Source: Haematococcus lacustris (taxonomy: Eukaryota; Chlorophyta; Chlorophyceae; Chlamydomonadales; Haematococcaceae). Taken from it: a stretch of DNA of 64,000 nt. A model generated the notes under the pieces. That model saw nothing but the letters and a program-made list of their open reading frames with translations. It ran no database searches and was not told the DNA's origin. Numbering within the stretch: the stretch's first letter is position 1; each line of letters opens with the position of its first letter. Positions 40,388 to 56,600 of this stretch are shown piece after piece. The DNA is taken from assembly GCA_030144725.1 (NCBI GenBank), contig JASKMD010000001.1, forward strand, positions 1,279,923-1,343,922, given 5' to 3'. Made by a program: the position numbers and the translations under genes.

Positions 40388-40619
40388 ATGGCAGCGAAGT
40401 AGCAATAGCAGTAGCGGTAGAGCCAACAGACCAGACAGCAGCGGCTGCAGCTGCAGCATCCAGGTCAGCAGGCCTGCTGGGCTATAGCTACTACGGGATG
40501 CAGAGCCGGGCGCTAGGGATCACTGGTGCTGAGTTGGCTGCTTTGGCCAGCCGTTTGGTGACAAGCCAGCTGCCACTGCTGCCATCATCCCTGGAAGTGC
40601 GCAGAACCCAGCAGAGGTG
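40388..40619 (+). CDS. Hypothetical exon upstream of the ClpR2 gene
   Basis: An open frame reads AVEPTDQTAAAAAAASRSAG then GYSYYGMQSRALGITGAELA and ends at a GTGACT donor. A following piece beginning with a Gln tract at about 40706 (then PCGNPVLVQPRHRVVLHT) could be the next exon. Composition looks coding and differs from the surrounding repeats. No family is recognised. It could be a small separate gene or 5' sequence of the ClpR2 gene. Confidence 0.3.
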
Positions 40620-41167
40620 ACTACCAGGTATCAGGTGCTGCACCCACGCCCTCCCGCCCACGCTCTACCGCCCACCGCCTACCCCGCCCTCAATTTCACA
40701 GGCCACAGGCAGCAGCAGCAGCAGCAGCAGCAGCCCTGCGGGAACCCAGTCCTTGTTCAGCCGCGCCATCGTGTGGTATTGCACACACAACATACGGTGC
40801 TGGCCACTGGCCAGCAGGCCCTCTACCACCAGGGCAGGCAGTCTGGGCTGATCAATGTCAGCACCCTGGCCGCGTCAGCGACAAGGAACAGCTGCACCTA
40901 CCCCTGCAGGCCCCTTCCTCTTCCTTTGTTAAGGCTCCCCTTTCTTTTGAACTTCTCTGATGGTGTTCCACAAAGGCAGAACCACAGAGGCCTGCAGGCT
41001 GAGGAGCCCAGGTTGGAGAATTGCAGGGTCTTTTTCGTTTCCTTTTATAGAAATATGTGTTTTCGGTTTTTTATCTTTGTATTGTGTATGGCCAGGTAGT
41101 GTATCTCCAGCTACAGCTAGCCAGTGCTGCTCTGGTACCCTCTTGCTCTCGCCAGCATGGGCACCGC

Positions 41168-44603
<3,436 letters not shown>

Positions 44604-45351
44604 CCGGAGGTCGCCTGCCTCGGGGTTGGGTACTGCGTTGTGTAATTGAGCGGTGCGCGGTGGGCCATCCAGCGGTTGCTGTAATCCGCGTGGGCGGGAA
44701 AGGCGCTGGGCTCGGGGCAGGTGAGCGGTGTTACGGCACCGACTGCCGGCCACGCCCGCCGCGCGTATTAGTGCCGCCGCCGCTACTGGCTCGAGTGGCG
44801 ATGGTAGCTAGTTAGTCAAGCGGCAACGAGCGCCAGAGACGGCGTGGCATCGCTGGCCACGACGACTTGTGCAAGAGGCCGGCCCAACCAGCCGGGCAAT
44901 GGTGGCAGTGACGAGCAAGGCTGACAAACCTCAGTTTGGCGCGGATGGAGTGTGCAAGGTTGGCCCGCGTGGGAAGCGGGAGACGCTAGATGCGACTGCC
45001 ATTCTTGATCGATGACAGTCAAGAGCGGTCGAAGGTTCGCAAAGCAGGCTACGAGGGCTGATCATGAGCAAGATTAGATGACGTGTGAAATGCAAAGTTC
45101 AGGGCGAGGGGACGGGCGCGGAAGTGCAGCGTGCAGGTTCATCGGAGCGCGCGGCCAGCCACTATGGAGGTGCGCTTGCGTACTGTCCTGTTCTTGTTCG
45201 CTACCTCCCGGCCAGGGTTATAAGGGACTCTAGCAATAGTGACCTCATCGCTCCCAAACATACTTGTTGCGCTGCCACGAGGCTGCTCGCGACTCGCCTG
45301 TTAACGCCCACTCGGTGATTAACCCATGCGATCTTGGGCGCTCTCAATTGA
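44604..45351. other. Intergenic region between ClpR2 and the acyltransferase
   Basis: A TGTAA motif at 44639, 36 bases after the ClpR2 stop, fits the usual green-algal polyadenylation signal. The remainder should hold the promoter and any unseen first exon of the MBOAT gene. No other gene is recognised. Confidence 0.45.
44639..44643 (+). terminator. Possible TGTAA polyadenylation signal of ClpR2
   Basis: TGTAA occurs shortly after the stop codon at 44601-44603 in the context GTTGTGTAATTGAG. TGTAA is the typical poly(A) signal in volvocalean algae. The distance is short for a 3' UTR, so this is tentative. Confidence 0.3.
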
Positions 45352-48300
45352 CAAATCGCAGCCGCGTCCTCGCAGGTTGCAACGTGGGCAGCCAAATGCT
45401 TGGTGGTCGGAGGCTGCAGCGTCAGCGCCGCAGTGTACACTCGATACAGCGTGCGCAGCGCTTCCCCTGGCCTGCCACGACTGCTGCTGGCTCTGCCCAT
45501 CATCGTCATGTTTGTGCTGGCCCCTCTGGCCTTCAGCCGACACACTGAACTGCTGAGCCGGGCCAGCACTGCAGCCATCCTGCTGTGGCTGGCCAACTTT
45601 AAGGTGGGTGCTTGGGGCAAGGTACGGGCACAGACCATGGCTGGGCCAGCAGTCTCCAGCAGCGGCCTCCTGCCCAGCTCCCCTATGGATCTTGCATCTT
45701 GTAATTATGGGCCAGGCGCATGGCTTGCATGGGGCTGTGGGCAATGCACACACTATTGCACATCACACTCACATTGAGCAGCAGCTGCAGCAGCTGCAGC
45801 AGCAGCTGGAGGACCTCACACATCCACACTCCTGCCAGCACACGTGATGAGATTATGTGGTGATGTGTGACTGGGCAGGTGCTGCTGCTGGTGCTTGGTC
45901 GGGGCCCCCTGGTCGACCCTGAGCTGCGGCTGGACCAGTTTGTGGCCCTTATGCTGTGGCCTGTACTGCATGTGGAGGGTGAGGGCAGGGGGGCAGCAGG
46001 GTGGGGTCGGGGTCGGGGTCAGAGCCAGGGCCAGGGTCAGGGTCAGGGGTGGCAGGCAGGGGCAATGCAGGGGCAATGCAGGGGCACCTGGCATGCAGCT
46101 AGGTGCAAGGCAACACATGGGTGTGTGACATCACATCGTCTAACTCCTGTTCTTCATTACATCCATTCATTGCATCCATTACAACATTGCATAATTAATT
46201 CCATCCATTGAATTCTGTACATATATTACACTCGCACAGTGGCTCCTGCAGCCCTGCTCCAAAGGTACTGTCAGCAACAGGCCAGCACACCTCACTTTTC
46301 GAGCCATGGTGCTCAACATGATCTGTGGTGATGGTTGCAGGCGAGGACGGCCGGCCCAAGCGCCTTGGCCCAGGAGGGCAGGCAGGTGCAGCCTGGCAGC
46401 TGGCCAAGTCGCGGGCTGTGTGGCGGTTGCCTCAGAACCTGGCGGTTGCGGTGGTTGGGGCCGTGACCCTGACGCACCCTGCGGTGCCACTGTTTGTGAA
46501 GACCTACTCTGCAGGTGCGGGCTGAGGAGGCGGCGGCAACCAGGGCTGCTGCTGCTGCTACTACTGCTGCTGCTGTCGCTGCTTCAGCTCCTGCTGCTGC
46601 TGCCCACCCCAGCTGCTATCAACTGCCAATGCTGTGGCTACTGCCATAACTCCTGCTCTGCTGCACCAGCCCTTGCACGGCTCCCCTGGTACACCCCTCT
46701 TGATAGTGAGGGTGGAGGTGGAGTGCGGGGCGGGGCGGGGTGGGGCGGGGCGTGGAGACACCAGCAGCAGCCTAATGCGCCAAGTGGCATGTGCCTTCAT
46801 GATGCCATGGAAGTGAAACATTGACCACTCCGACTCTGACCCTGGCCCTGACCCTGACCCTGACCCTGACCCTGACCCTGACCCTGACCCTGACCCTGAC
46901 CCTGACCCTGACCCTGACCTCGTGCCATCGTGCCTGCCCACAGCTTTTGGCGTGTGCTGCTACTGTGATGTGTGGGCCAACGCCGCCGCTGCCCTCATCA
47001 TGGCCTGCAACGGCCTCCAAGTGGCGCCCAGCTGGGACAGGCCCTGGCTGGTGAGGCCACACCCCTGACCTCGGCCTCAGCCCCCCTCCCTCACTCCTCG
47101 CCCCTAACACCGGCCTCAGCCCGCCGCCCACGCTCCTCACCCCTGCCCTACCACTAGCACTGTGCCCACTGACCTGGCCAGGACGGACACTGTGAAAACA
47201 GAGCCCTACTGCAGACACCTGCCCCTGTTCCTTGCCCTTTGCCCTGGCCTGCTGCCTCGCCCCTGCCCTTCCCTAAAGTCAGCACCTGCTGCTCGCTCTC
47301 CCCCGCCTCACCCTAGTTAAAATTGATGACACCCTTGACTTGCCTCTGTAGTCTCCCTGCGCTCAAAACTGCTTCCTCTCCCTGCCCAGCCTCGTCCCGC
47401 CCTCCTCCTTTGCAGCAAAACTGCTTGTCGGACTTCTGGGCGCGGCGCTGGAATCTGCCAGCCGCCTATAGCCTGCGCTCCTTAGTCTATGAGCCCATCA
47501 TGGAGGGGCGGGCAGTTAGAAAAGCCACCCCATCCGCTGCCTCCCCTCCCACCGCTGCTGCTGCTGCTGAGGGGGAGGGTGGGGCTTTACCTCCCCTTGC
47601 TGACCAGCAACCTTCAGAGGCTCAGGGGGCAGGGGGGGCAGCAGAGCTGCTTGATGTCCAGCGGGTGGGGGGGAGCGCGGCCCAGCCCCTATTCAAGGCC
47701 ACGGTCACCCGTATGGGGCCCAGCATGGAGCCGGCAGGGGATGCAAGCAGGGAAGCTGCTGAGCAGTTGGGAGGGATGCAGGGCAAGGAGGGCTCCCAAA
47801 GCAACGTGACCATGAGCTGCGTGGCACCGTCCGTGCAACAGGTGATGGAAGATGCTGCGCTGCCAGGCATCACTCTGTCATCACTCCTGGAGAAAGTGTG
47901 ACACGTGTGACGCTGTGTGTGTGACACCTCACCTTGTGCCACCCCTAAGCTGTCAGGCTGCATGGGCCTGTCATGTGCCTGCCATGCTGCCTGTAGCTGC
48001 CTCTAGTCAACAGTCTGCATATGCAGGGGCCATCGTGCCAATGTGCAAGCCACAGCCCATGCAGCCATCAGCCCATCTGGCCCCATCTGGCAGCATGGCT
48101 ATGCTGAAGGCAGCTCTGTAGGCCCATGTGCCACACACTGGCAGATGCCCTGTCATGCTGACAGTGTGATGGCGCCACATCAGATGCAAATGTAGGTGAG
48201 CGGGGTCTGAGTGGCACACCAGCTGCCCCATGCAGGCGGTTGCATGCGCGGAGCACAAGGCTGAGGTCGCCCTGGCAGCTGCCGCCTCCCCACCAGCCAC

Positions 48301-50146
48301 TGAGAATGGCCTCCGTCACCGCCCCTGGGCCCCCATAGCCGCCAGCTCCACCGACACCGCACCCTTGGCCCCACCCCCCACCCCATCCACCGACCTCCCC
48401 CCCGCCCTAGCCGCTGCCGCCGAAGCAGCAGCGCAGGCGGCTGCGCAGGGTTCTGCCTCAGCCCCCAGCAGCTCCTCCCCAGAGGCTAAAGCAGCAGGGG
48501 GGAGGACCAGGCGGAGGGTGTCAGCTGGGCAGAGGCTACTGGCGGCAGCGGCCACCTTTGCGGTCAGTGGCTTGATGCACGAGGTGCTGCTGCTGGTGTG
48601 TACGGGGTGGGAGGCGTACCGGCCGTGGGCAGGTGTACAGATGCTCTACTTCATGTTGCAGGTGAGGTCACGGGGGAGGGGAGAGGGGAGGGGAAGGAGG
48701 GGTGCAGTGGGTAGGGGTGGTGGCTCAGCAGATCTGCAGTGTGGGGGTGTGAGAGGCGGAGGGGGAAGGAGGTTGTGACGGTTGAAGGAACTGAGGCTGG
48801 CGGTGAGGCTGCTGCCAATGCTCATAGGGCGCCTGCACTTTCTGGCTGTGTTGATGGAACTCAAGTGTAACGTGACACTCATGTGTGACCTGGCCCTTAA
48901 GTTTGACATGGCCCTCAAGTGTGACATGGTCCCCATGCGTGACATGGCCCTGTTTGACAGTTGGCTAGGAATGGGGGCAAGGGAAAGGTGCAAGGGGGCC
49001 GGGGTTGCAAGCTGGGGGCTATGGAGGCCAAGTCCAGTGGCTCAGCTTCTGGTGCTGCAGCTGATGATGTCCCGCATGCGGGTGCATTGCCGGAGGTGTG
49101 CTCCACCATGCTCCTGCCAGTGCTGGTACTGCTGCTGCTGGCGCTGTTTGTGGTGCTGCCAGCCTCAGTCCTGGTGGTGGTGCTGGTTGTGGTGCTGCTA
49201 GCCTGAGTCCCGGTGCTGGTGCTGACTGTGGTGCTATTCATGCTGTTCCTCCTGGCTTGGTGATGTTGGGTGCGCTGGTGGGCATGTGTGGGCCCTTTCT
49301 GGTGATCCTGGTGGACGTGCTGCCTGTGGTACAGTCGTGTGATGGTGCTGTTGCTGCTGCCTGTGGGTGGACAGTTGGGTGGGCTGTTGGCTAGCTGCGG
49401 GTGGGCTGTCCTTGCTGTGGGTGGGCTGTTTTTGATGGTGTGGTGGCGTCATTATGATCATGTTTGTCAACGTGTGAGTTACCATGCTCATGACACTGGT
49501 GCTGGTGCTGGGGCTGGCAGTGGTGCTGGTGCTGGTGCTTTGAAAATGTTGCTGCTGCTGATGCTGCTGCTGGTAGTGCTGCTGGCAGTGCTGCTGGTGC
49601 TAGCGATACTGCAGCTGGTGGTGCTGGAAGTGGTGCTAGTGCTGGTTGGGTGGGTGTGCTGAGGGGTGCTGCTCCATGCCTCCCAGGTGCCAGTGTCCCT
49701 CCTAGAGCAGCGCCTGTCCAGGGGGCTCAAGCGGGCCAAGGTGCTGATCCCAGACGCCATCGCTATTCCTGTGACCTCTCTCACCCTCCAGGTGTGACCC
49801 CCTCCCCTGCCTCACCCTTTTGACCATGTTGCCACACCCACTATGACAGTGTGACCCTGCCTGGCCATGTGTGTGGGGAAATGTGAGGCCAGGGGCCCTG
49901 TGATCCTCCATGCATAGTGTGTAAGGTTATGAATGCATGTGGCATCATGTCGGGTTGTTTGCTTGGGTGATGAGACAATCTTGTAGAACCCCATGTGGCT
50001 GGGGAAATGATTGTGGCCACACCTAGGAGGCGCTGAGGGGCTTGAGGTTACACCTCACATTCGTTTGTTCGCAGGTGCCAGGCCTGTACCTGTTCTGGAA
50101 GCCTATCTGGAATGCAGCCTCAACTGCGCTGCATGCTGCTGCATGA
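45352..50146 (+). CDS. MBOAT wax-synthase-like acyltransferase
   Basis: Members transfer acyl groups from acyl-CoA to alcohols, sterols or diacylglycerol in the ER membrane. Exons: (45352)-45603, 45879-45978, 46341-46514, 46944-47050, 47416-47895, 48236-48661, 49687-49791, 50075-50146, about 571 residues. Hallmarks are CLSDFWARRWNLPAAYSLR (the FW..RWN block of the wax-synthase subgroup) and VSGLMHEVLLLV with the catalytic His near 486. Hydrophobic helices include LLLALPIIVMFVLAPLAF, LAVAVVGAVTLTHPAVPLFV and LLAAAATFAV. The end reads LYLFWKPIWNAAS. Between the two catalytic blocks a low-complexity Ala/Pro/Gly segment of about 220 residues (exons 5-6) is inserted, unusual for the family. The start is unresolved: the frame is open only back to 45352 and has no ATG before the first helix. 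The substrate cannot be told. Confidence 0.82.
46834..46920. repeat. (CCCTGA)n hexanucleotide repeat in an acyltransferase intron
   Basis: About 13 units of CCTGAC lie just upstream of the exon at 46944. Like the Fanzor intron, this places many CTGAC branch-point-like motifs before an acceptor. Confidence 0.95.
49095..49640. repeat. CTG/GTG-rich imperfect microsatellite in an intron
   Basis: Imperfect repeats of GTGCTG and GCTGCT dominate most of the seventh intron of the acyltransferase gene (48662-49686). No exon is needed here: the flanking exons join in phase. Confidence 0.7.
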
Positions 50147-50671
50147 AGCAGGATGGCCAATGGGGATGGGAGGGGCAATGGGGTGGACCCGGCAATGGTG
50201 CATGCATGCGTGGTGTTCACCTGACGCTGCAGGCAAATCAGACAGCACATGGTCACGCACTAGAAACAACAGTATCTGGCGAGCATGCATGCTGCCCCAT
50301 TTTGTTGTAGTTGTCACAGTTGACAAGTTGTGAACCTTGCAGGAATTGGCGTAGGTGTTTTACCCAGCTCGACAGTACAATGAAAATCTGCAGCAGCCTG
50401 GGTTGCTGGTCGCGTCGTGTAAGGTTGGTATGGGAAAGTTCTTAGTGCAAACGGCGACGTCGATTGAAGGATACATTGGCAAGTTACGGCAAATCACGCA
50501 ACAATTGGCGATGACCCTTCGTTTGCAGGTCACAGGATAGAGCAGTGACAATGTTCGTCGTACCACGCTTTGCTTGTTAGTGTAGACAACAGCGTCGGGT
50601 ATCCTTCACGAGCATTATAGCTGTCCTCGTGAATCCTTAGTGTTGGCTCAGCGCTTGCACGCACGGGCGAT
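50147..50671. other. Intergenic region
   Basis: No gene is recognised. It separates the acyltransferase stop from the ATG of the coiled-coil protein and should contain the 3' UTR of one and the promoter of the other. Confidence 0.4.
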
Positions 50672-53600
50672 ATGCGCCTAAAGTACCCAGGCACTAGCAC
50701 ACCGCAGCGCCCACATGCCATAAAGGTCGACGCCAAGTCTAGTCAACCCAGCACAACATGTGCCTCGCTGCAGCACCAGGCACGCAGTCCTCAGTCATCA
50801 CCTGACGCACAGCTGAATGACCGTCCACATCATGTCTCGGCCCGGCCCCCCTGGCGTGCGCTGGCCCTTAGCACCAGCAGCCTCATTGCCTCTCTTTCCA
50901 TCGCAAGTGGGCTGGTGTCAGATGCTGCAATCGCCACTGACCTGGAATCCCATCGGGCGCCTGTGGAGGTGCATCGCGTCGCCGTAGGCGCCCTGCAGCC
51001 CCTGCAGAGCTATCTGCCAGCCGTGCTGCAAGCCCGGGACAAGCTGGTGTCTCTGCGCGAGGTGCGGCCTCCTGCATAGCGCGAGGCACAGCGAGGTCAC
51101 ATCATACAGGCATGCACATTGGCATGCAAGGTCACGTCACATAAGCATGGCACATTGGAGCACAGCAGGGTGATGCACAGTGGACACGGGTAGAGACCAG
51201 CTTATGCCAGCACACAGCACAGCCTCGCCCCAAATGGAAGCCCAGCCTAAGTTGTCAATGCATGTCCGCTGCATGGTCACTCAGCAGCTCTAGCCCATGC
51301 TGCTGGAGAGACAGCACGCCGTGCGCCTAGCGACTCTGGACTCCCCTTTTTTTTGAGGATGACGGGGTGTATTCCTGCATCAGCAGCAGGCACAGCAGCA
51401 GCACCAGCAGCTGACAACATCACCTGACTCTACATGCACATGCCATTCAGCCAGCCCTCAGGCCTGAGCTGGTCACCTAGTGCTGGCAGCATCACCTGAC
51501 CCCACATGCACCACCCTGAGATGCCAGTGCACGTCTCCCATGCCAAAAGGCCACCACGCAAGTCCCACATATGTGGGAATTGTGGAGGCAGGGCAGGACA
51601 GTATCATGCTGACCTTATGGCAGCAGGGATGGCAGCAGGGATGGCAGCAGGGATGGCAGCAAGGCAGCAGCAGGGATGGCAGCAGGGATGGCAGCAGGGA
51701 TGGCAGCAAGGCAGCAGCAGGGATGGCAGCAGGGATGGCAGCAGGGATGGCAGCAATGCAGCAGCAGGGGCAGCAGCAGGGATGGAAGCAAGACAGCAGC
51801 AGGAATGGCATCAGAGGCCATGACAGCAAGGCGCACAGTCAGGTCCTGGCCAAGCGTGTGCAAGGCCAGGTCTGGGTGGCAGCAGGCAGGCAGTGCTGGC
51901 AGGACCCCTGGGGGGCAGGGGAGCAGAGCAGAGCTGGCAGGGGGGCAGAGCTGGCAGGAGAGCAGAGCAGGCCAGTGGCTGGACCCAGCTGGGCAGCAGC
52001 TGCTGGGCTCAGCTGGGCTTGGCATCAAGGGTGAACCTGGTGAGGCCTGAGCAGCAGTTTGACAGTCCTTGGCTCCCCTGGGCAGCAACTGACGGGCTCC
52101 TGGTGTAAGGATTGAGGGGTTTGGGGTGAAGCCTAAGCTGCACAGCTTTGACCATCGTTGCCACAGCCCGGGCGGGCCCTCAAACCATGCAGCCAGTGCA
52201 AGCATGCAGCCGCCCCAGCTGACAGACACAAGGCGGGCAGGTGGGCAGTTGCAGGGGCAGCAGGCACCCAGGATTTAGGGTGGCCTGGTTGCCGCAGTAG
52301 AGGCGGGCAGGTAGGCAGGGGCAGGTGCAGCAGGCACCCAGGATGGGTTGCTGGCCAAAGAAGAGGCTGGCAGGCAAGGTTGGCTGTCACCAGGGGTGCT
52401 GCACAGCACTTGGCTGCACCCAGAGCGCCAGCTGTCCAGCTCGGGAGCCAGCCTCGCTGCACAGCAGCAGCAGCAGCAGCAGCAGGGCACAGGAGCCAGC
52501 CACGCTGCACAGCACCAGCAGGGCACAGGTCAGGCTTCCAAGGGTCTGCACTCCCGACCATAGCCATGTCAGCTCAACCATCATCACCACTGTTGTCATC
52601 AGCACCACCGCCATCATTCTCTTCGTTGTGCGTCTTGTCACTCGTTGCCACCTATTGCTGTCCTGCTCCCCTAACCCCCCCTAACCCTAACCCTAACCCT
52701 GCCCTTCCTGTCACACGCGGACATGGCTTAGCGACCCAGACTGGCTGGGCTGGGCATCCAAGACCCAGGGCTCCACAGTCAGACTTCTGGCTGCCTGAGG
52801 AGCTCACCTGATGCTGGCAGGCCGTGCCCTTCACCAGGACCTCCTTGCCTGCCCAGCTAGGGGTGCCTCCAGCCAACCTCCCCACCCCATCCCCATGCAA
52901 AGCTGGACCTCCATTGCTAACTCTCTATACCCCTCCATACACCCCCCCCTGTCCCCTAGCCCGCCAGTGCCCGTTTGCCCTGCCCCGCCCACCACCCTGG
53001 ATCTGCGTCAGCCCCTCTTCCCTGCCCCTCACACTTGCCCTCCCTGTATCCCCTGCCCCTTTGCACCTTGGACCATGGCTCCCAATCCCAGCTCCTGACC
53101 CTTTTGCCCCTCTGGCCTCTCATACACTCTGACCCTCTGGCCCTCTGCCCACACCCCCTCTACACCTCACCCTCACCCTCCCCAGTGCCCCTTGTCCACG
53201 CCGCACACCTCCCCTCAACCCCTGCCCTTTGACCCCTGCTGCTCGCCCCCTGCTCCCGCCCTCCCTGGCTGCAGCTGAGTGACCCAGCATCCGCCAGGGA
53301 CCTGCTGCGCTCCGGGCCCTTCCTGGGGCTGCGCTCCAGCGTGCGTGCGCTGGGCGACTACGCCGCCATCAGTGGCAAGGAGCTGGGCGCCTACACCCTG
53401 GTCTCAAACTTCTTCAGGTACGGCCAGGGCTGGGCAGGTGCAGGCAAAGCACGCTAGGGCTGTTAGGAGCAGCAGCATGCCCAACACCTCTTACTTTCTG
53501 TTGCTTTCTTTGGAGGACCAAGTTTTAGTTGCTTTCTTTGAAGGACCTAGGCAGCGTCAGACCCTGCGCCTCCCCTTGCCCCTCCCTGCCCGCCATCCCT

Positions 53601-56600
53601 GCCTCCCCTCCCCTCACCCTGCCCCACCCTCCCCCCTGTGGCTCTACTCAGGTCGTTAGAGGGGCTGGACCAGACCCTTGCGGCCGCCATGCGCACCCCC
53701 GGCAGCAGTGCGGCTGAGCAGGGCAGGGCCAAGGTGCAGGAGGTGCTGGCCGCCCTGGACCGGCTGCTGGCCACTGTGCCACAGGACACCCTGCAAGCCA
53801 CAGCGCAGGCCTTGGGCATCCCGCCGCCTGCTCCCCCAGCTGCAGCTCCACCCGGCCCTGCACCACCACCTCAGAGCACTGCCGCGCAAAAGGTGGGTGC
53901 GAGTCTGGGGTGGGGTGGGTGGGCTCGGTGAGCACTGGGTGGGTGGGCTCGGTAATTACTGGGAATTTACCTTGGTGTTTTTGACGTGTGTTTTGGAGGC
54001 GTGTTTTTAGAGGCATGTTTTTGACCTGTGTTTTGAACGCGTGTTATAGACGCGTATTATAGACGCCTTCTTCCCCTGTGCTGCCTTGGAGGTATGGCCC
54101 ACGGCCCACTGCCCCAGCTGCTGCTCCTTGGTGAGCAATTGGGTCTGTGACGAGCATGCAGCTACACGTCAGCTGTTCCTTGCAAGCGGGTACCTGACCA
54201 GTAGGCCCTACTATATATCATATATAATTTCTGGGATCAGTAAGCTGACCCTGACCAGTAGGAGCTGCCTCGTGGGTACAGCTGCCGGTATCCTGGCTCT
54301 AACACTCATCTTGACCTCGTCTTGACCTAACACTCGTCTTGGCCCTGACCAGTCTTGGCCTGCCTGACTGGTAGGAGCTACCTGGTGGGTTGCTACACAT
54401 GCTGGTACCTTGGCCCCCTGCCAGGCCTGTCCCAAGCCCTTCCCCACCTTGGCCCCCTGCCAGGCCTGTCCCCCTTGCCTCTCAGCCCCTCCTCTTTAAG
54501 CCCTGCCCCTCTGCCCCTGCCCCTCTCCTGCCCGCAGCCTGCCCCTGACAGTGCAAAACTGAGCGCAGAGCGGGTGGCAGCAGCTGAGGAGGCAGCCCGC
54601 CAAGCCCTGGCCGCTGCCCGCGCTGCTGACGAGCGAGCTGCTGCCGCTGCCCAGAGCGCTGCAGCGGCTCAGGCCGCAGCGGAGAAGGCGGCGGCACAGG
54701 CCAGGGACGCAGCTCTGCAAGCAGCCCAAGAGGCTCAGGAGCAGGCGGCAGCAGCCAAGGCAGCGCAGCAAGGTGAGCAAGGATGTGGAGTGAGTGCTGG
54801 GTTCCCTCCCTGGGTGCAGGGCCTGGGGGCCTGGGTGCAGGGCTGCAGCCGTCGGCTTCGATACCATAGGTGTAACAAAGGGATGTCCGAAAATGCACAA
54901 GTGTCACATTTTTTGTATATATATATATATATTTTTCGTTACAGGAAGAGCTTTAACGCTGTGAGGGGCTAGCGTGGTTGGTTGCAGGCGGGGCATGCAG
55001 CAGGGCAGGGTCGGCTGCTTTGCTGTGCTCCACCTGAGCCTGACCCGCTCGTGTGTTCTCTATTGTTTTTTAAATGTGCCACAGCCGCTCAGAGGGCAGT
55101 GGATGAGAGGGCTGCTGTGGAAAGAGCGGCGGCAGACAAAGCTGCCGCACAAAAAGCAGCTGCGGAGAAGGCGGCAGCAGAGAAAGCAGCAGCAGAAAGA
55201 GCAGCAGCAGAACGTGCGGCAGCCGAAAGAGCGGCAGCAGAGAAAGCAGCAGCAGTGGCCAAGGCAGCAGCAGATCAAGCAGCAACGGAAAAAGCAGCAG
55301 CAGAAAGAGCGGCTGCTGCCCGGGCTGCAGCAGACAAGGCAGCAGCAGAGAAGGCAGCAGAGCAGCGGCGGGCTGCAGCACAAGCAGCAGCCGAGAAAGC
55401 TGCGGCAGAGGCAAAGGCTGCCCAGGGTAAGTCCCATGGCCTGGGATAGTGGTGGAGGGAGGGGGCCGTGGAGGAAGGGGGAGTTGAATAGGGGCAGGAA
55501 AAGGGAGCGGGAAGGAAGGGAGGGAGGGAGGGAGGGAGGGAGGGAGGGAGGGAGGGAGGGAGGGAGGGAGGGAGGGAGGGAGGGAGGGAGGGAAGGAGCG
55601 TGTGGGTTTCACATTCCACAGGGTGCAAGCCCCCCTGCTTACTAATAGTGCATGCACTGATAGTGCTGGAGGGTTAGCAGGGGGTGGAGGGAGCAGATGG
55701 GTGAGGGGGCAGATGGGTGAGGGAGCAGAAGGCTGGTCGCTCCTGACCCACCCCATCCCCCTGCCCTCGCTTTCAGCTGTGTCATCACTATCAAAAATGT
55801 GACACTCAACCCCACCCACCCACCAGGGTTAGGGTTAGGGTTAACCCTAACCCTAACCCTAACCCAACCACTCACCCACCCACCCATCCACTAGCAAATT
55901 TGCACTTCTGCTGAGTTGCCAGGCCTCGGGCTGCGAGCCCAGTCCTCGTGGAGCTCTAGGTTGTTGAGTATGTTGGAGCGGCGAATGGCATGTTAGAGCA
56001 TGCAGCATGCCACCTGGTCCAGGACCTGTCAATCGGCCCTTCCTGGCCGGTCACTCCCCCCCAGCCAAGCTCCCAGCCGCCTTACCATGCCCCTGAACCT
56101 CGACTCTATGTAGCTGGTTCTGGTCCATTGCCTCCTGGAACCGCATCTCGCTGTACAGCTATGTCATGCCTCCCAGCCCCCTAGCCTCCTCATGCCCTCA
56201 CAGCCTCCTGCCCATGCCTTCGCCTCCTGGCTCTGGCCAGCGGGTACTGACAGGGGCAGGACATTGAAAGGCACTGTATCCGCCTCAGCATGCACCCATG
56301 CTGTGGCCTGATGGTGCGGCTGCAGAGGTCCAGGCCCGCGTGACAGCGGAGCAGGCGGCTGCTCAGCGGGCTGCTCAAGAGCTGGCAGCAGCAGAGCAGG
56401 CAGCAGCTCAGGGTAAGGCAGGGGGCAAGGGTACAAGCGGGTGGAGGAGAGGGGAGGGAGGTGGCAGTGGAGGAGGTGGCAGGTGGTGGAGAGGGGTGGG
56501 TGCCGGGGTGGGTGCCGGGCGGAGGGTGCACCAGGGGCAGCACAGTTGAGAAGGGGGTGTTCAGGTGTGGAGGTGGCGCCCACCAGAACCTGGTCAGGGG

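Noticed and set aside
55070..55819. Leu/Pro-rich minus-strand open frame opposite the coiled-coil exon
   Set aside because: Antisense shadow of the AAAEK repeat and of the GGGA array.
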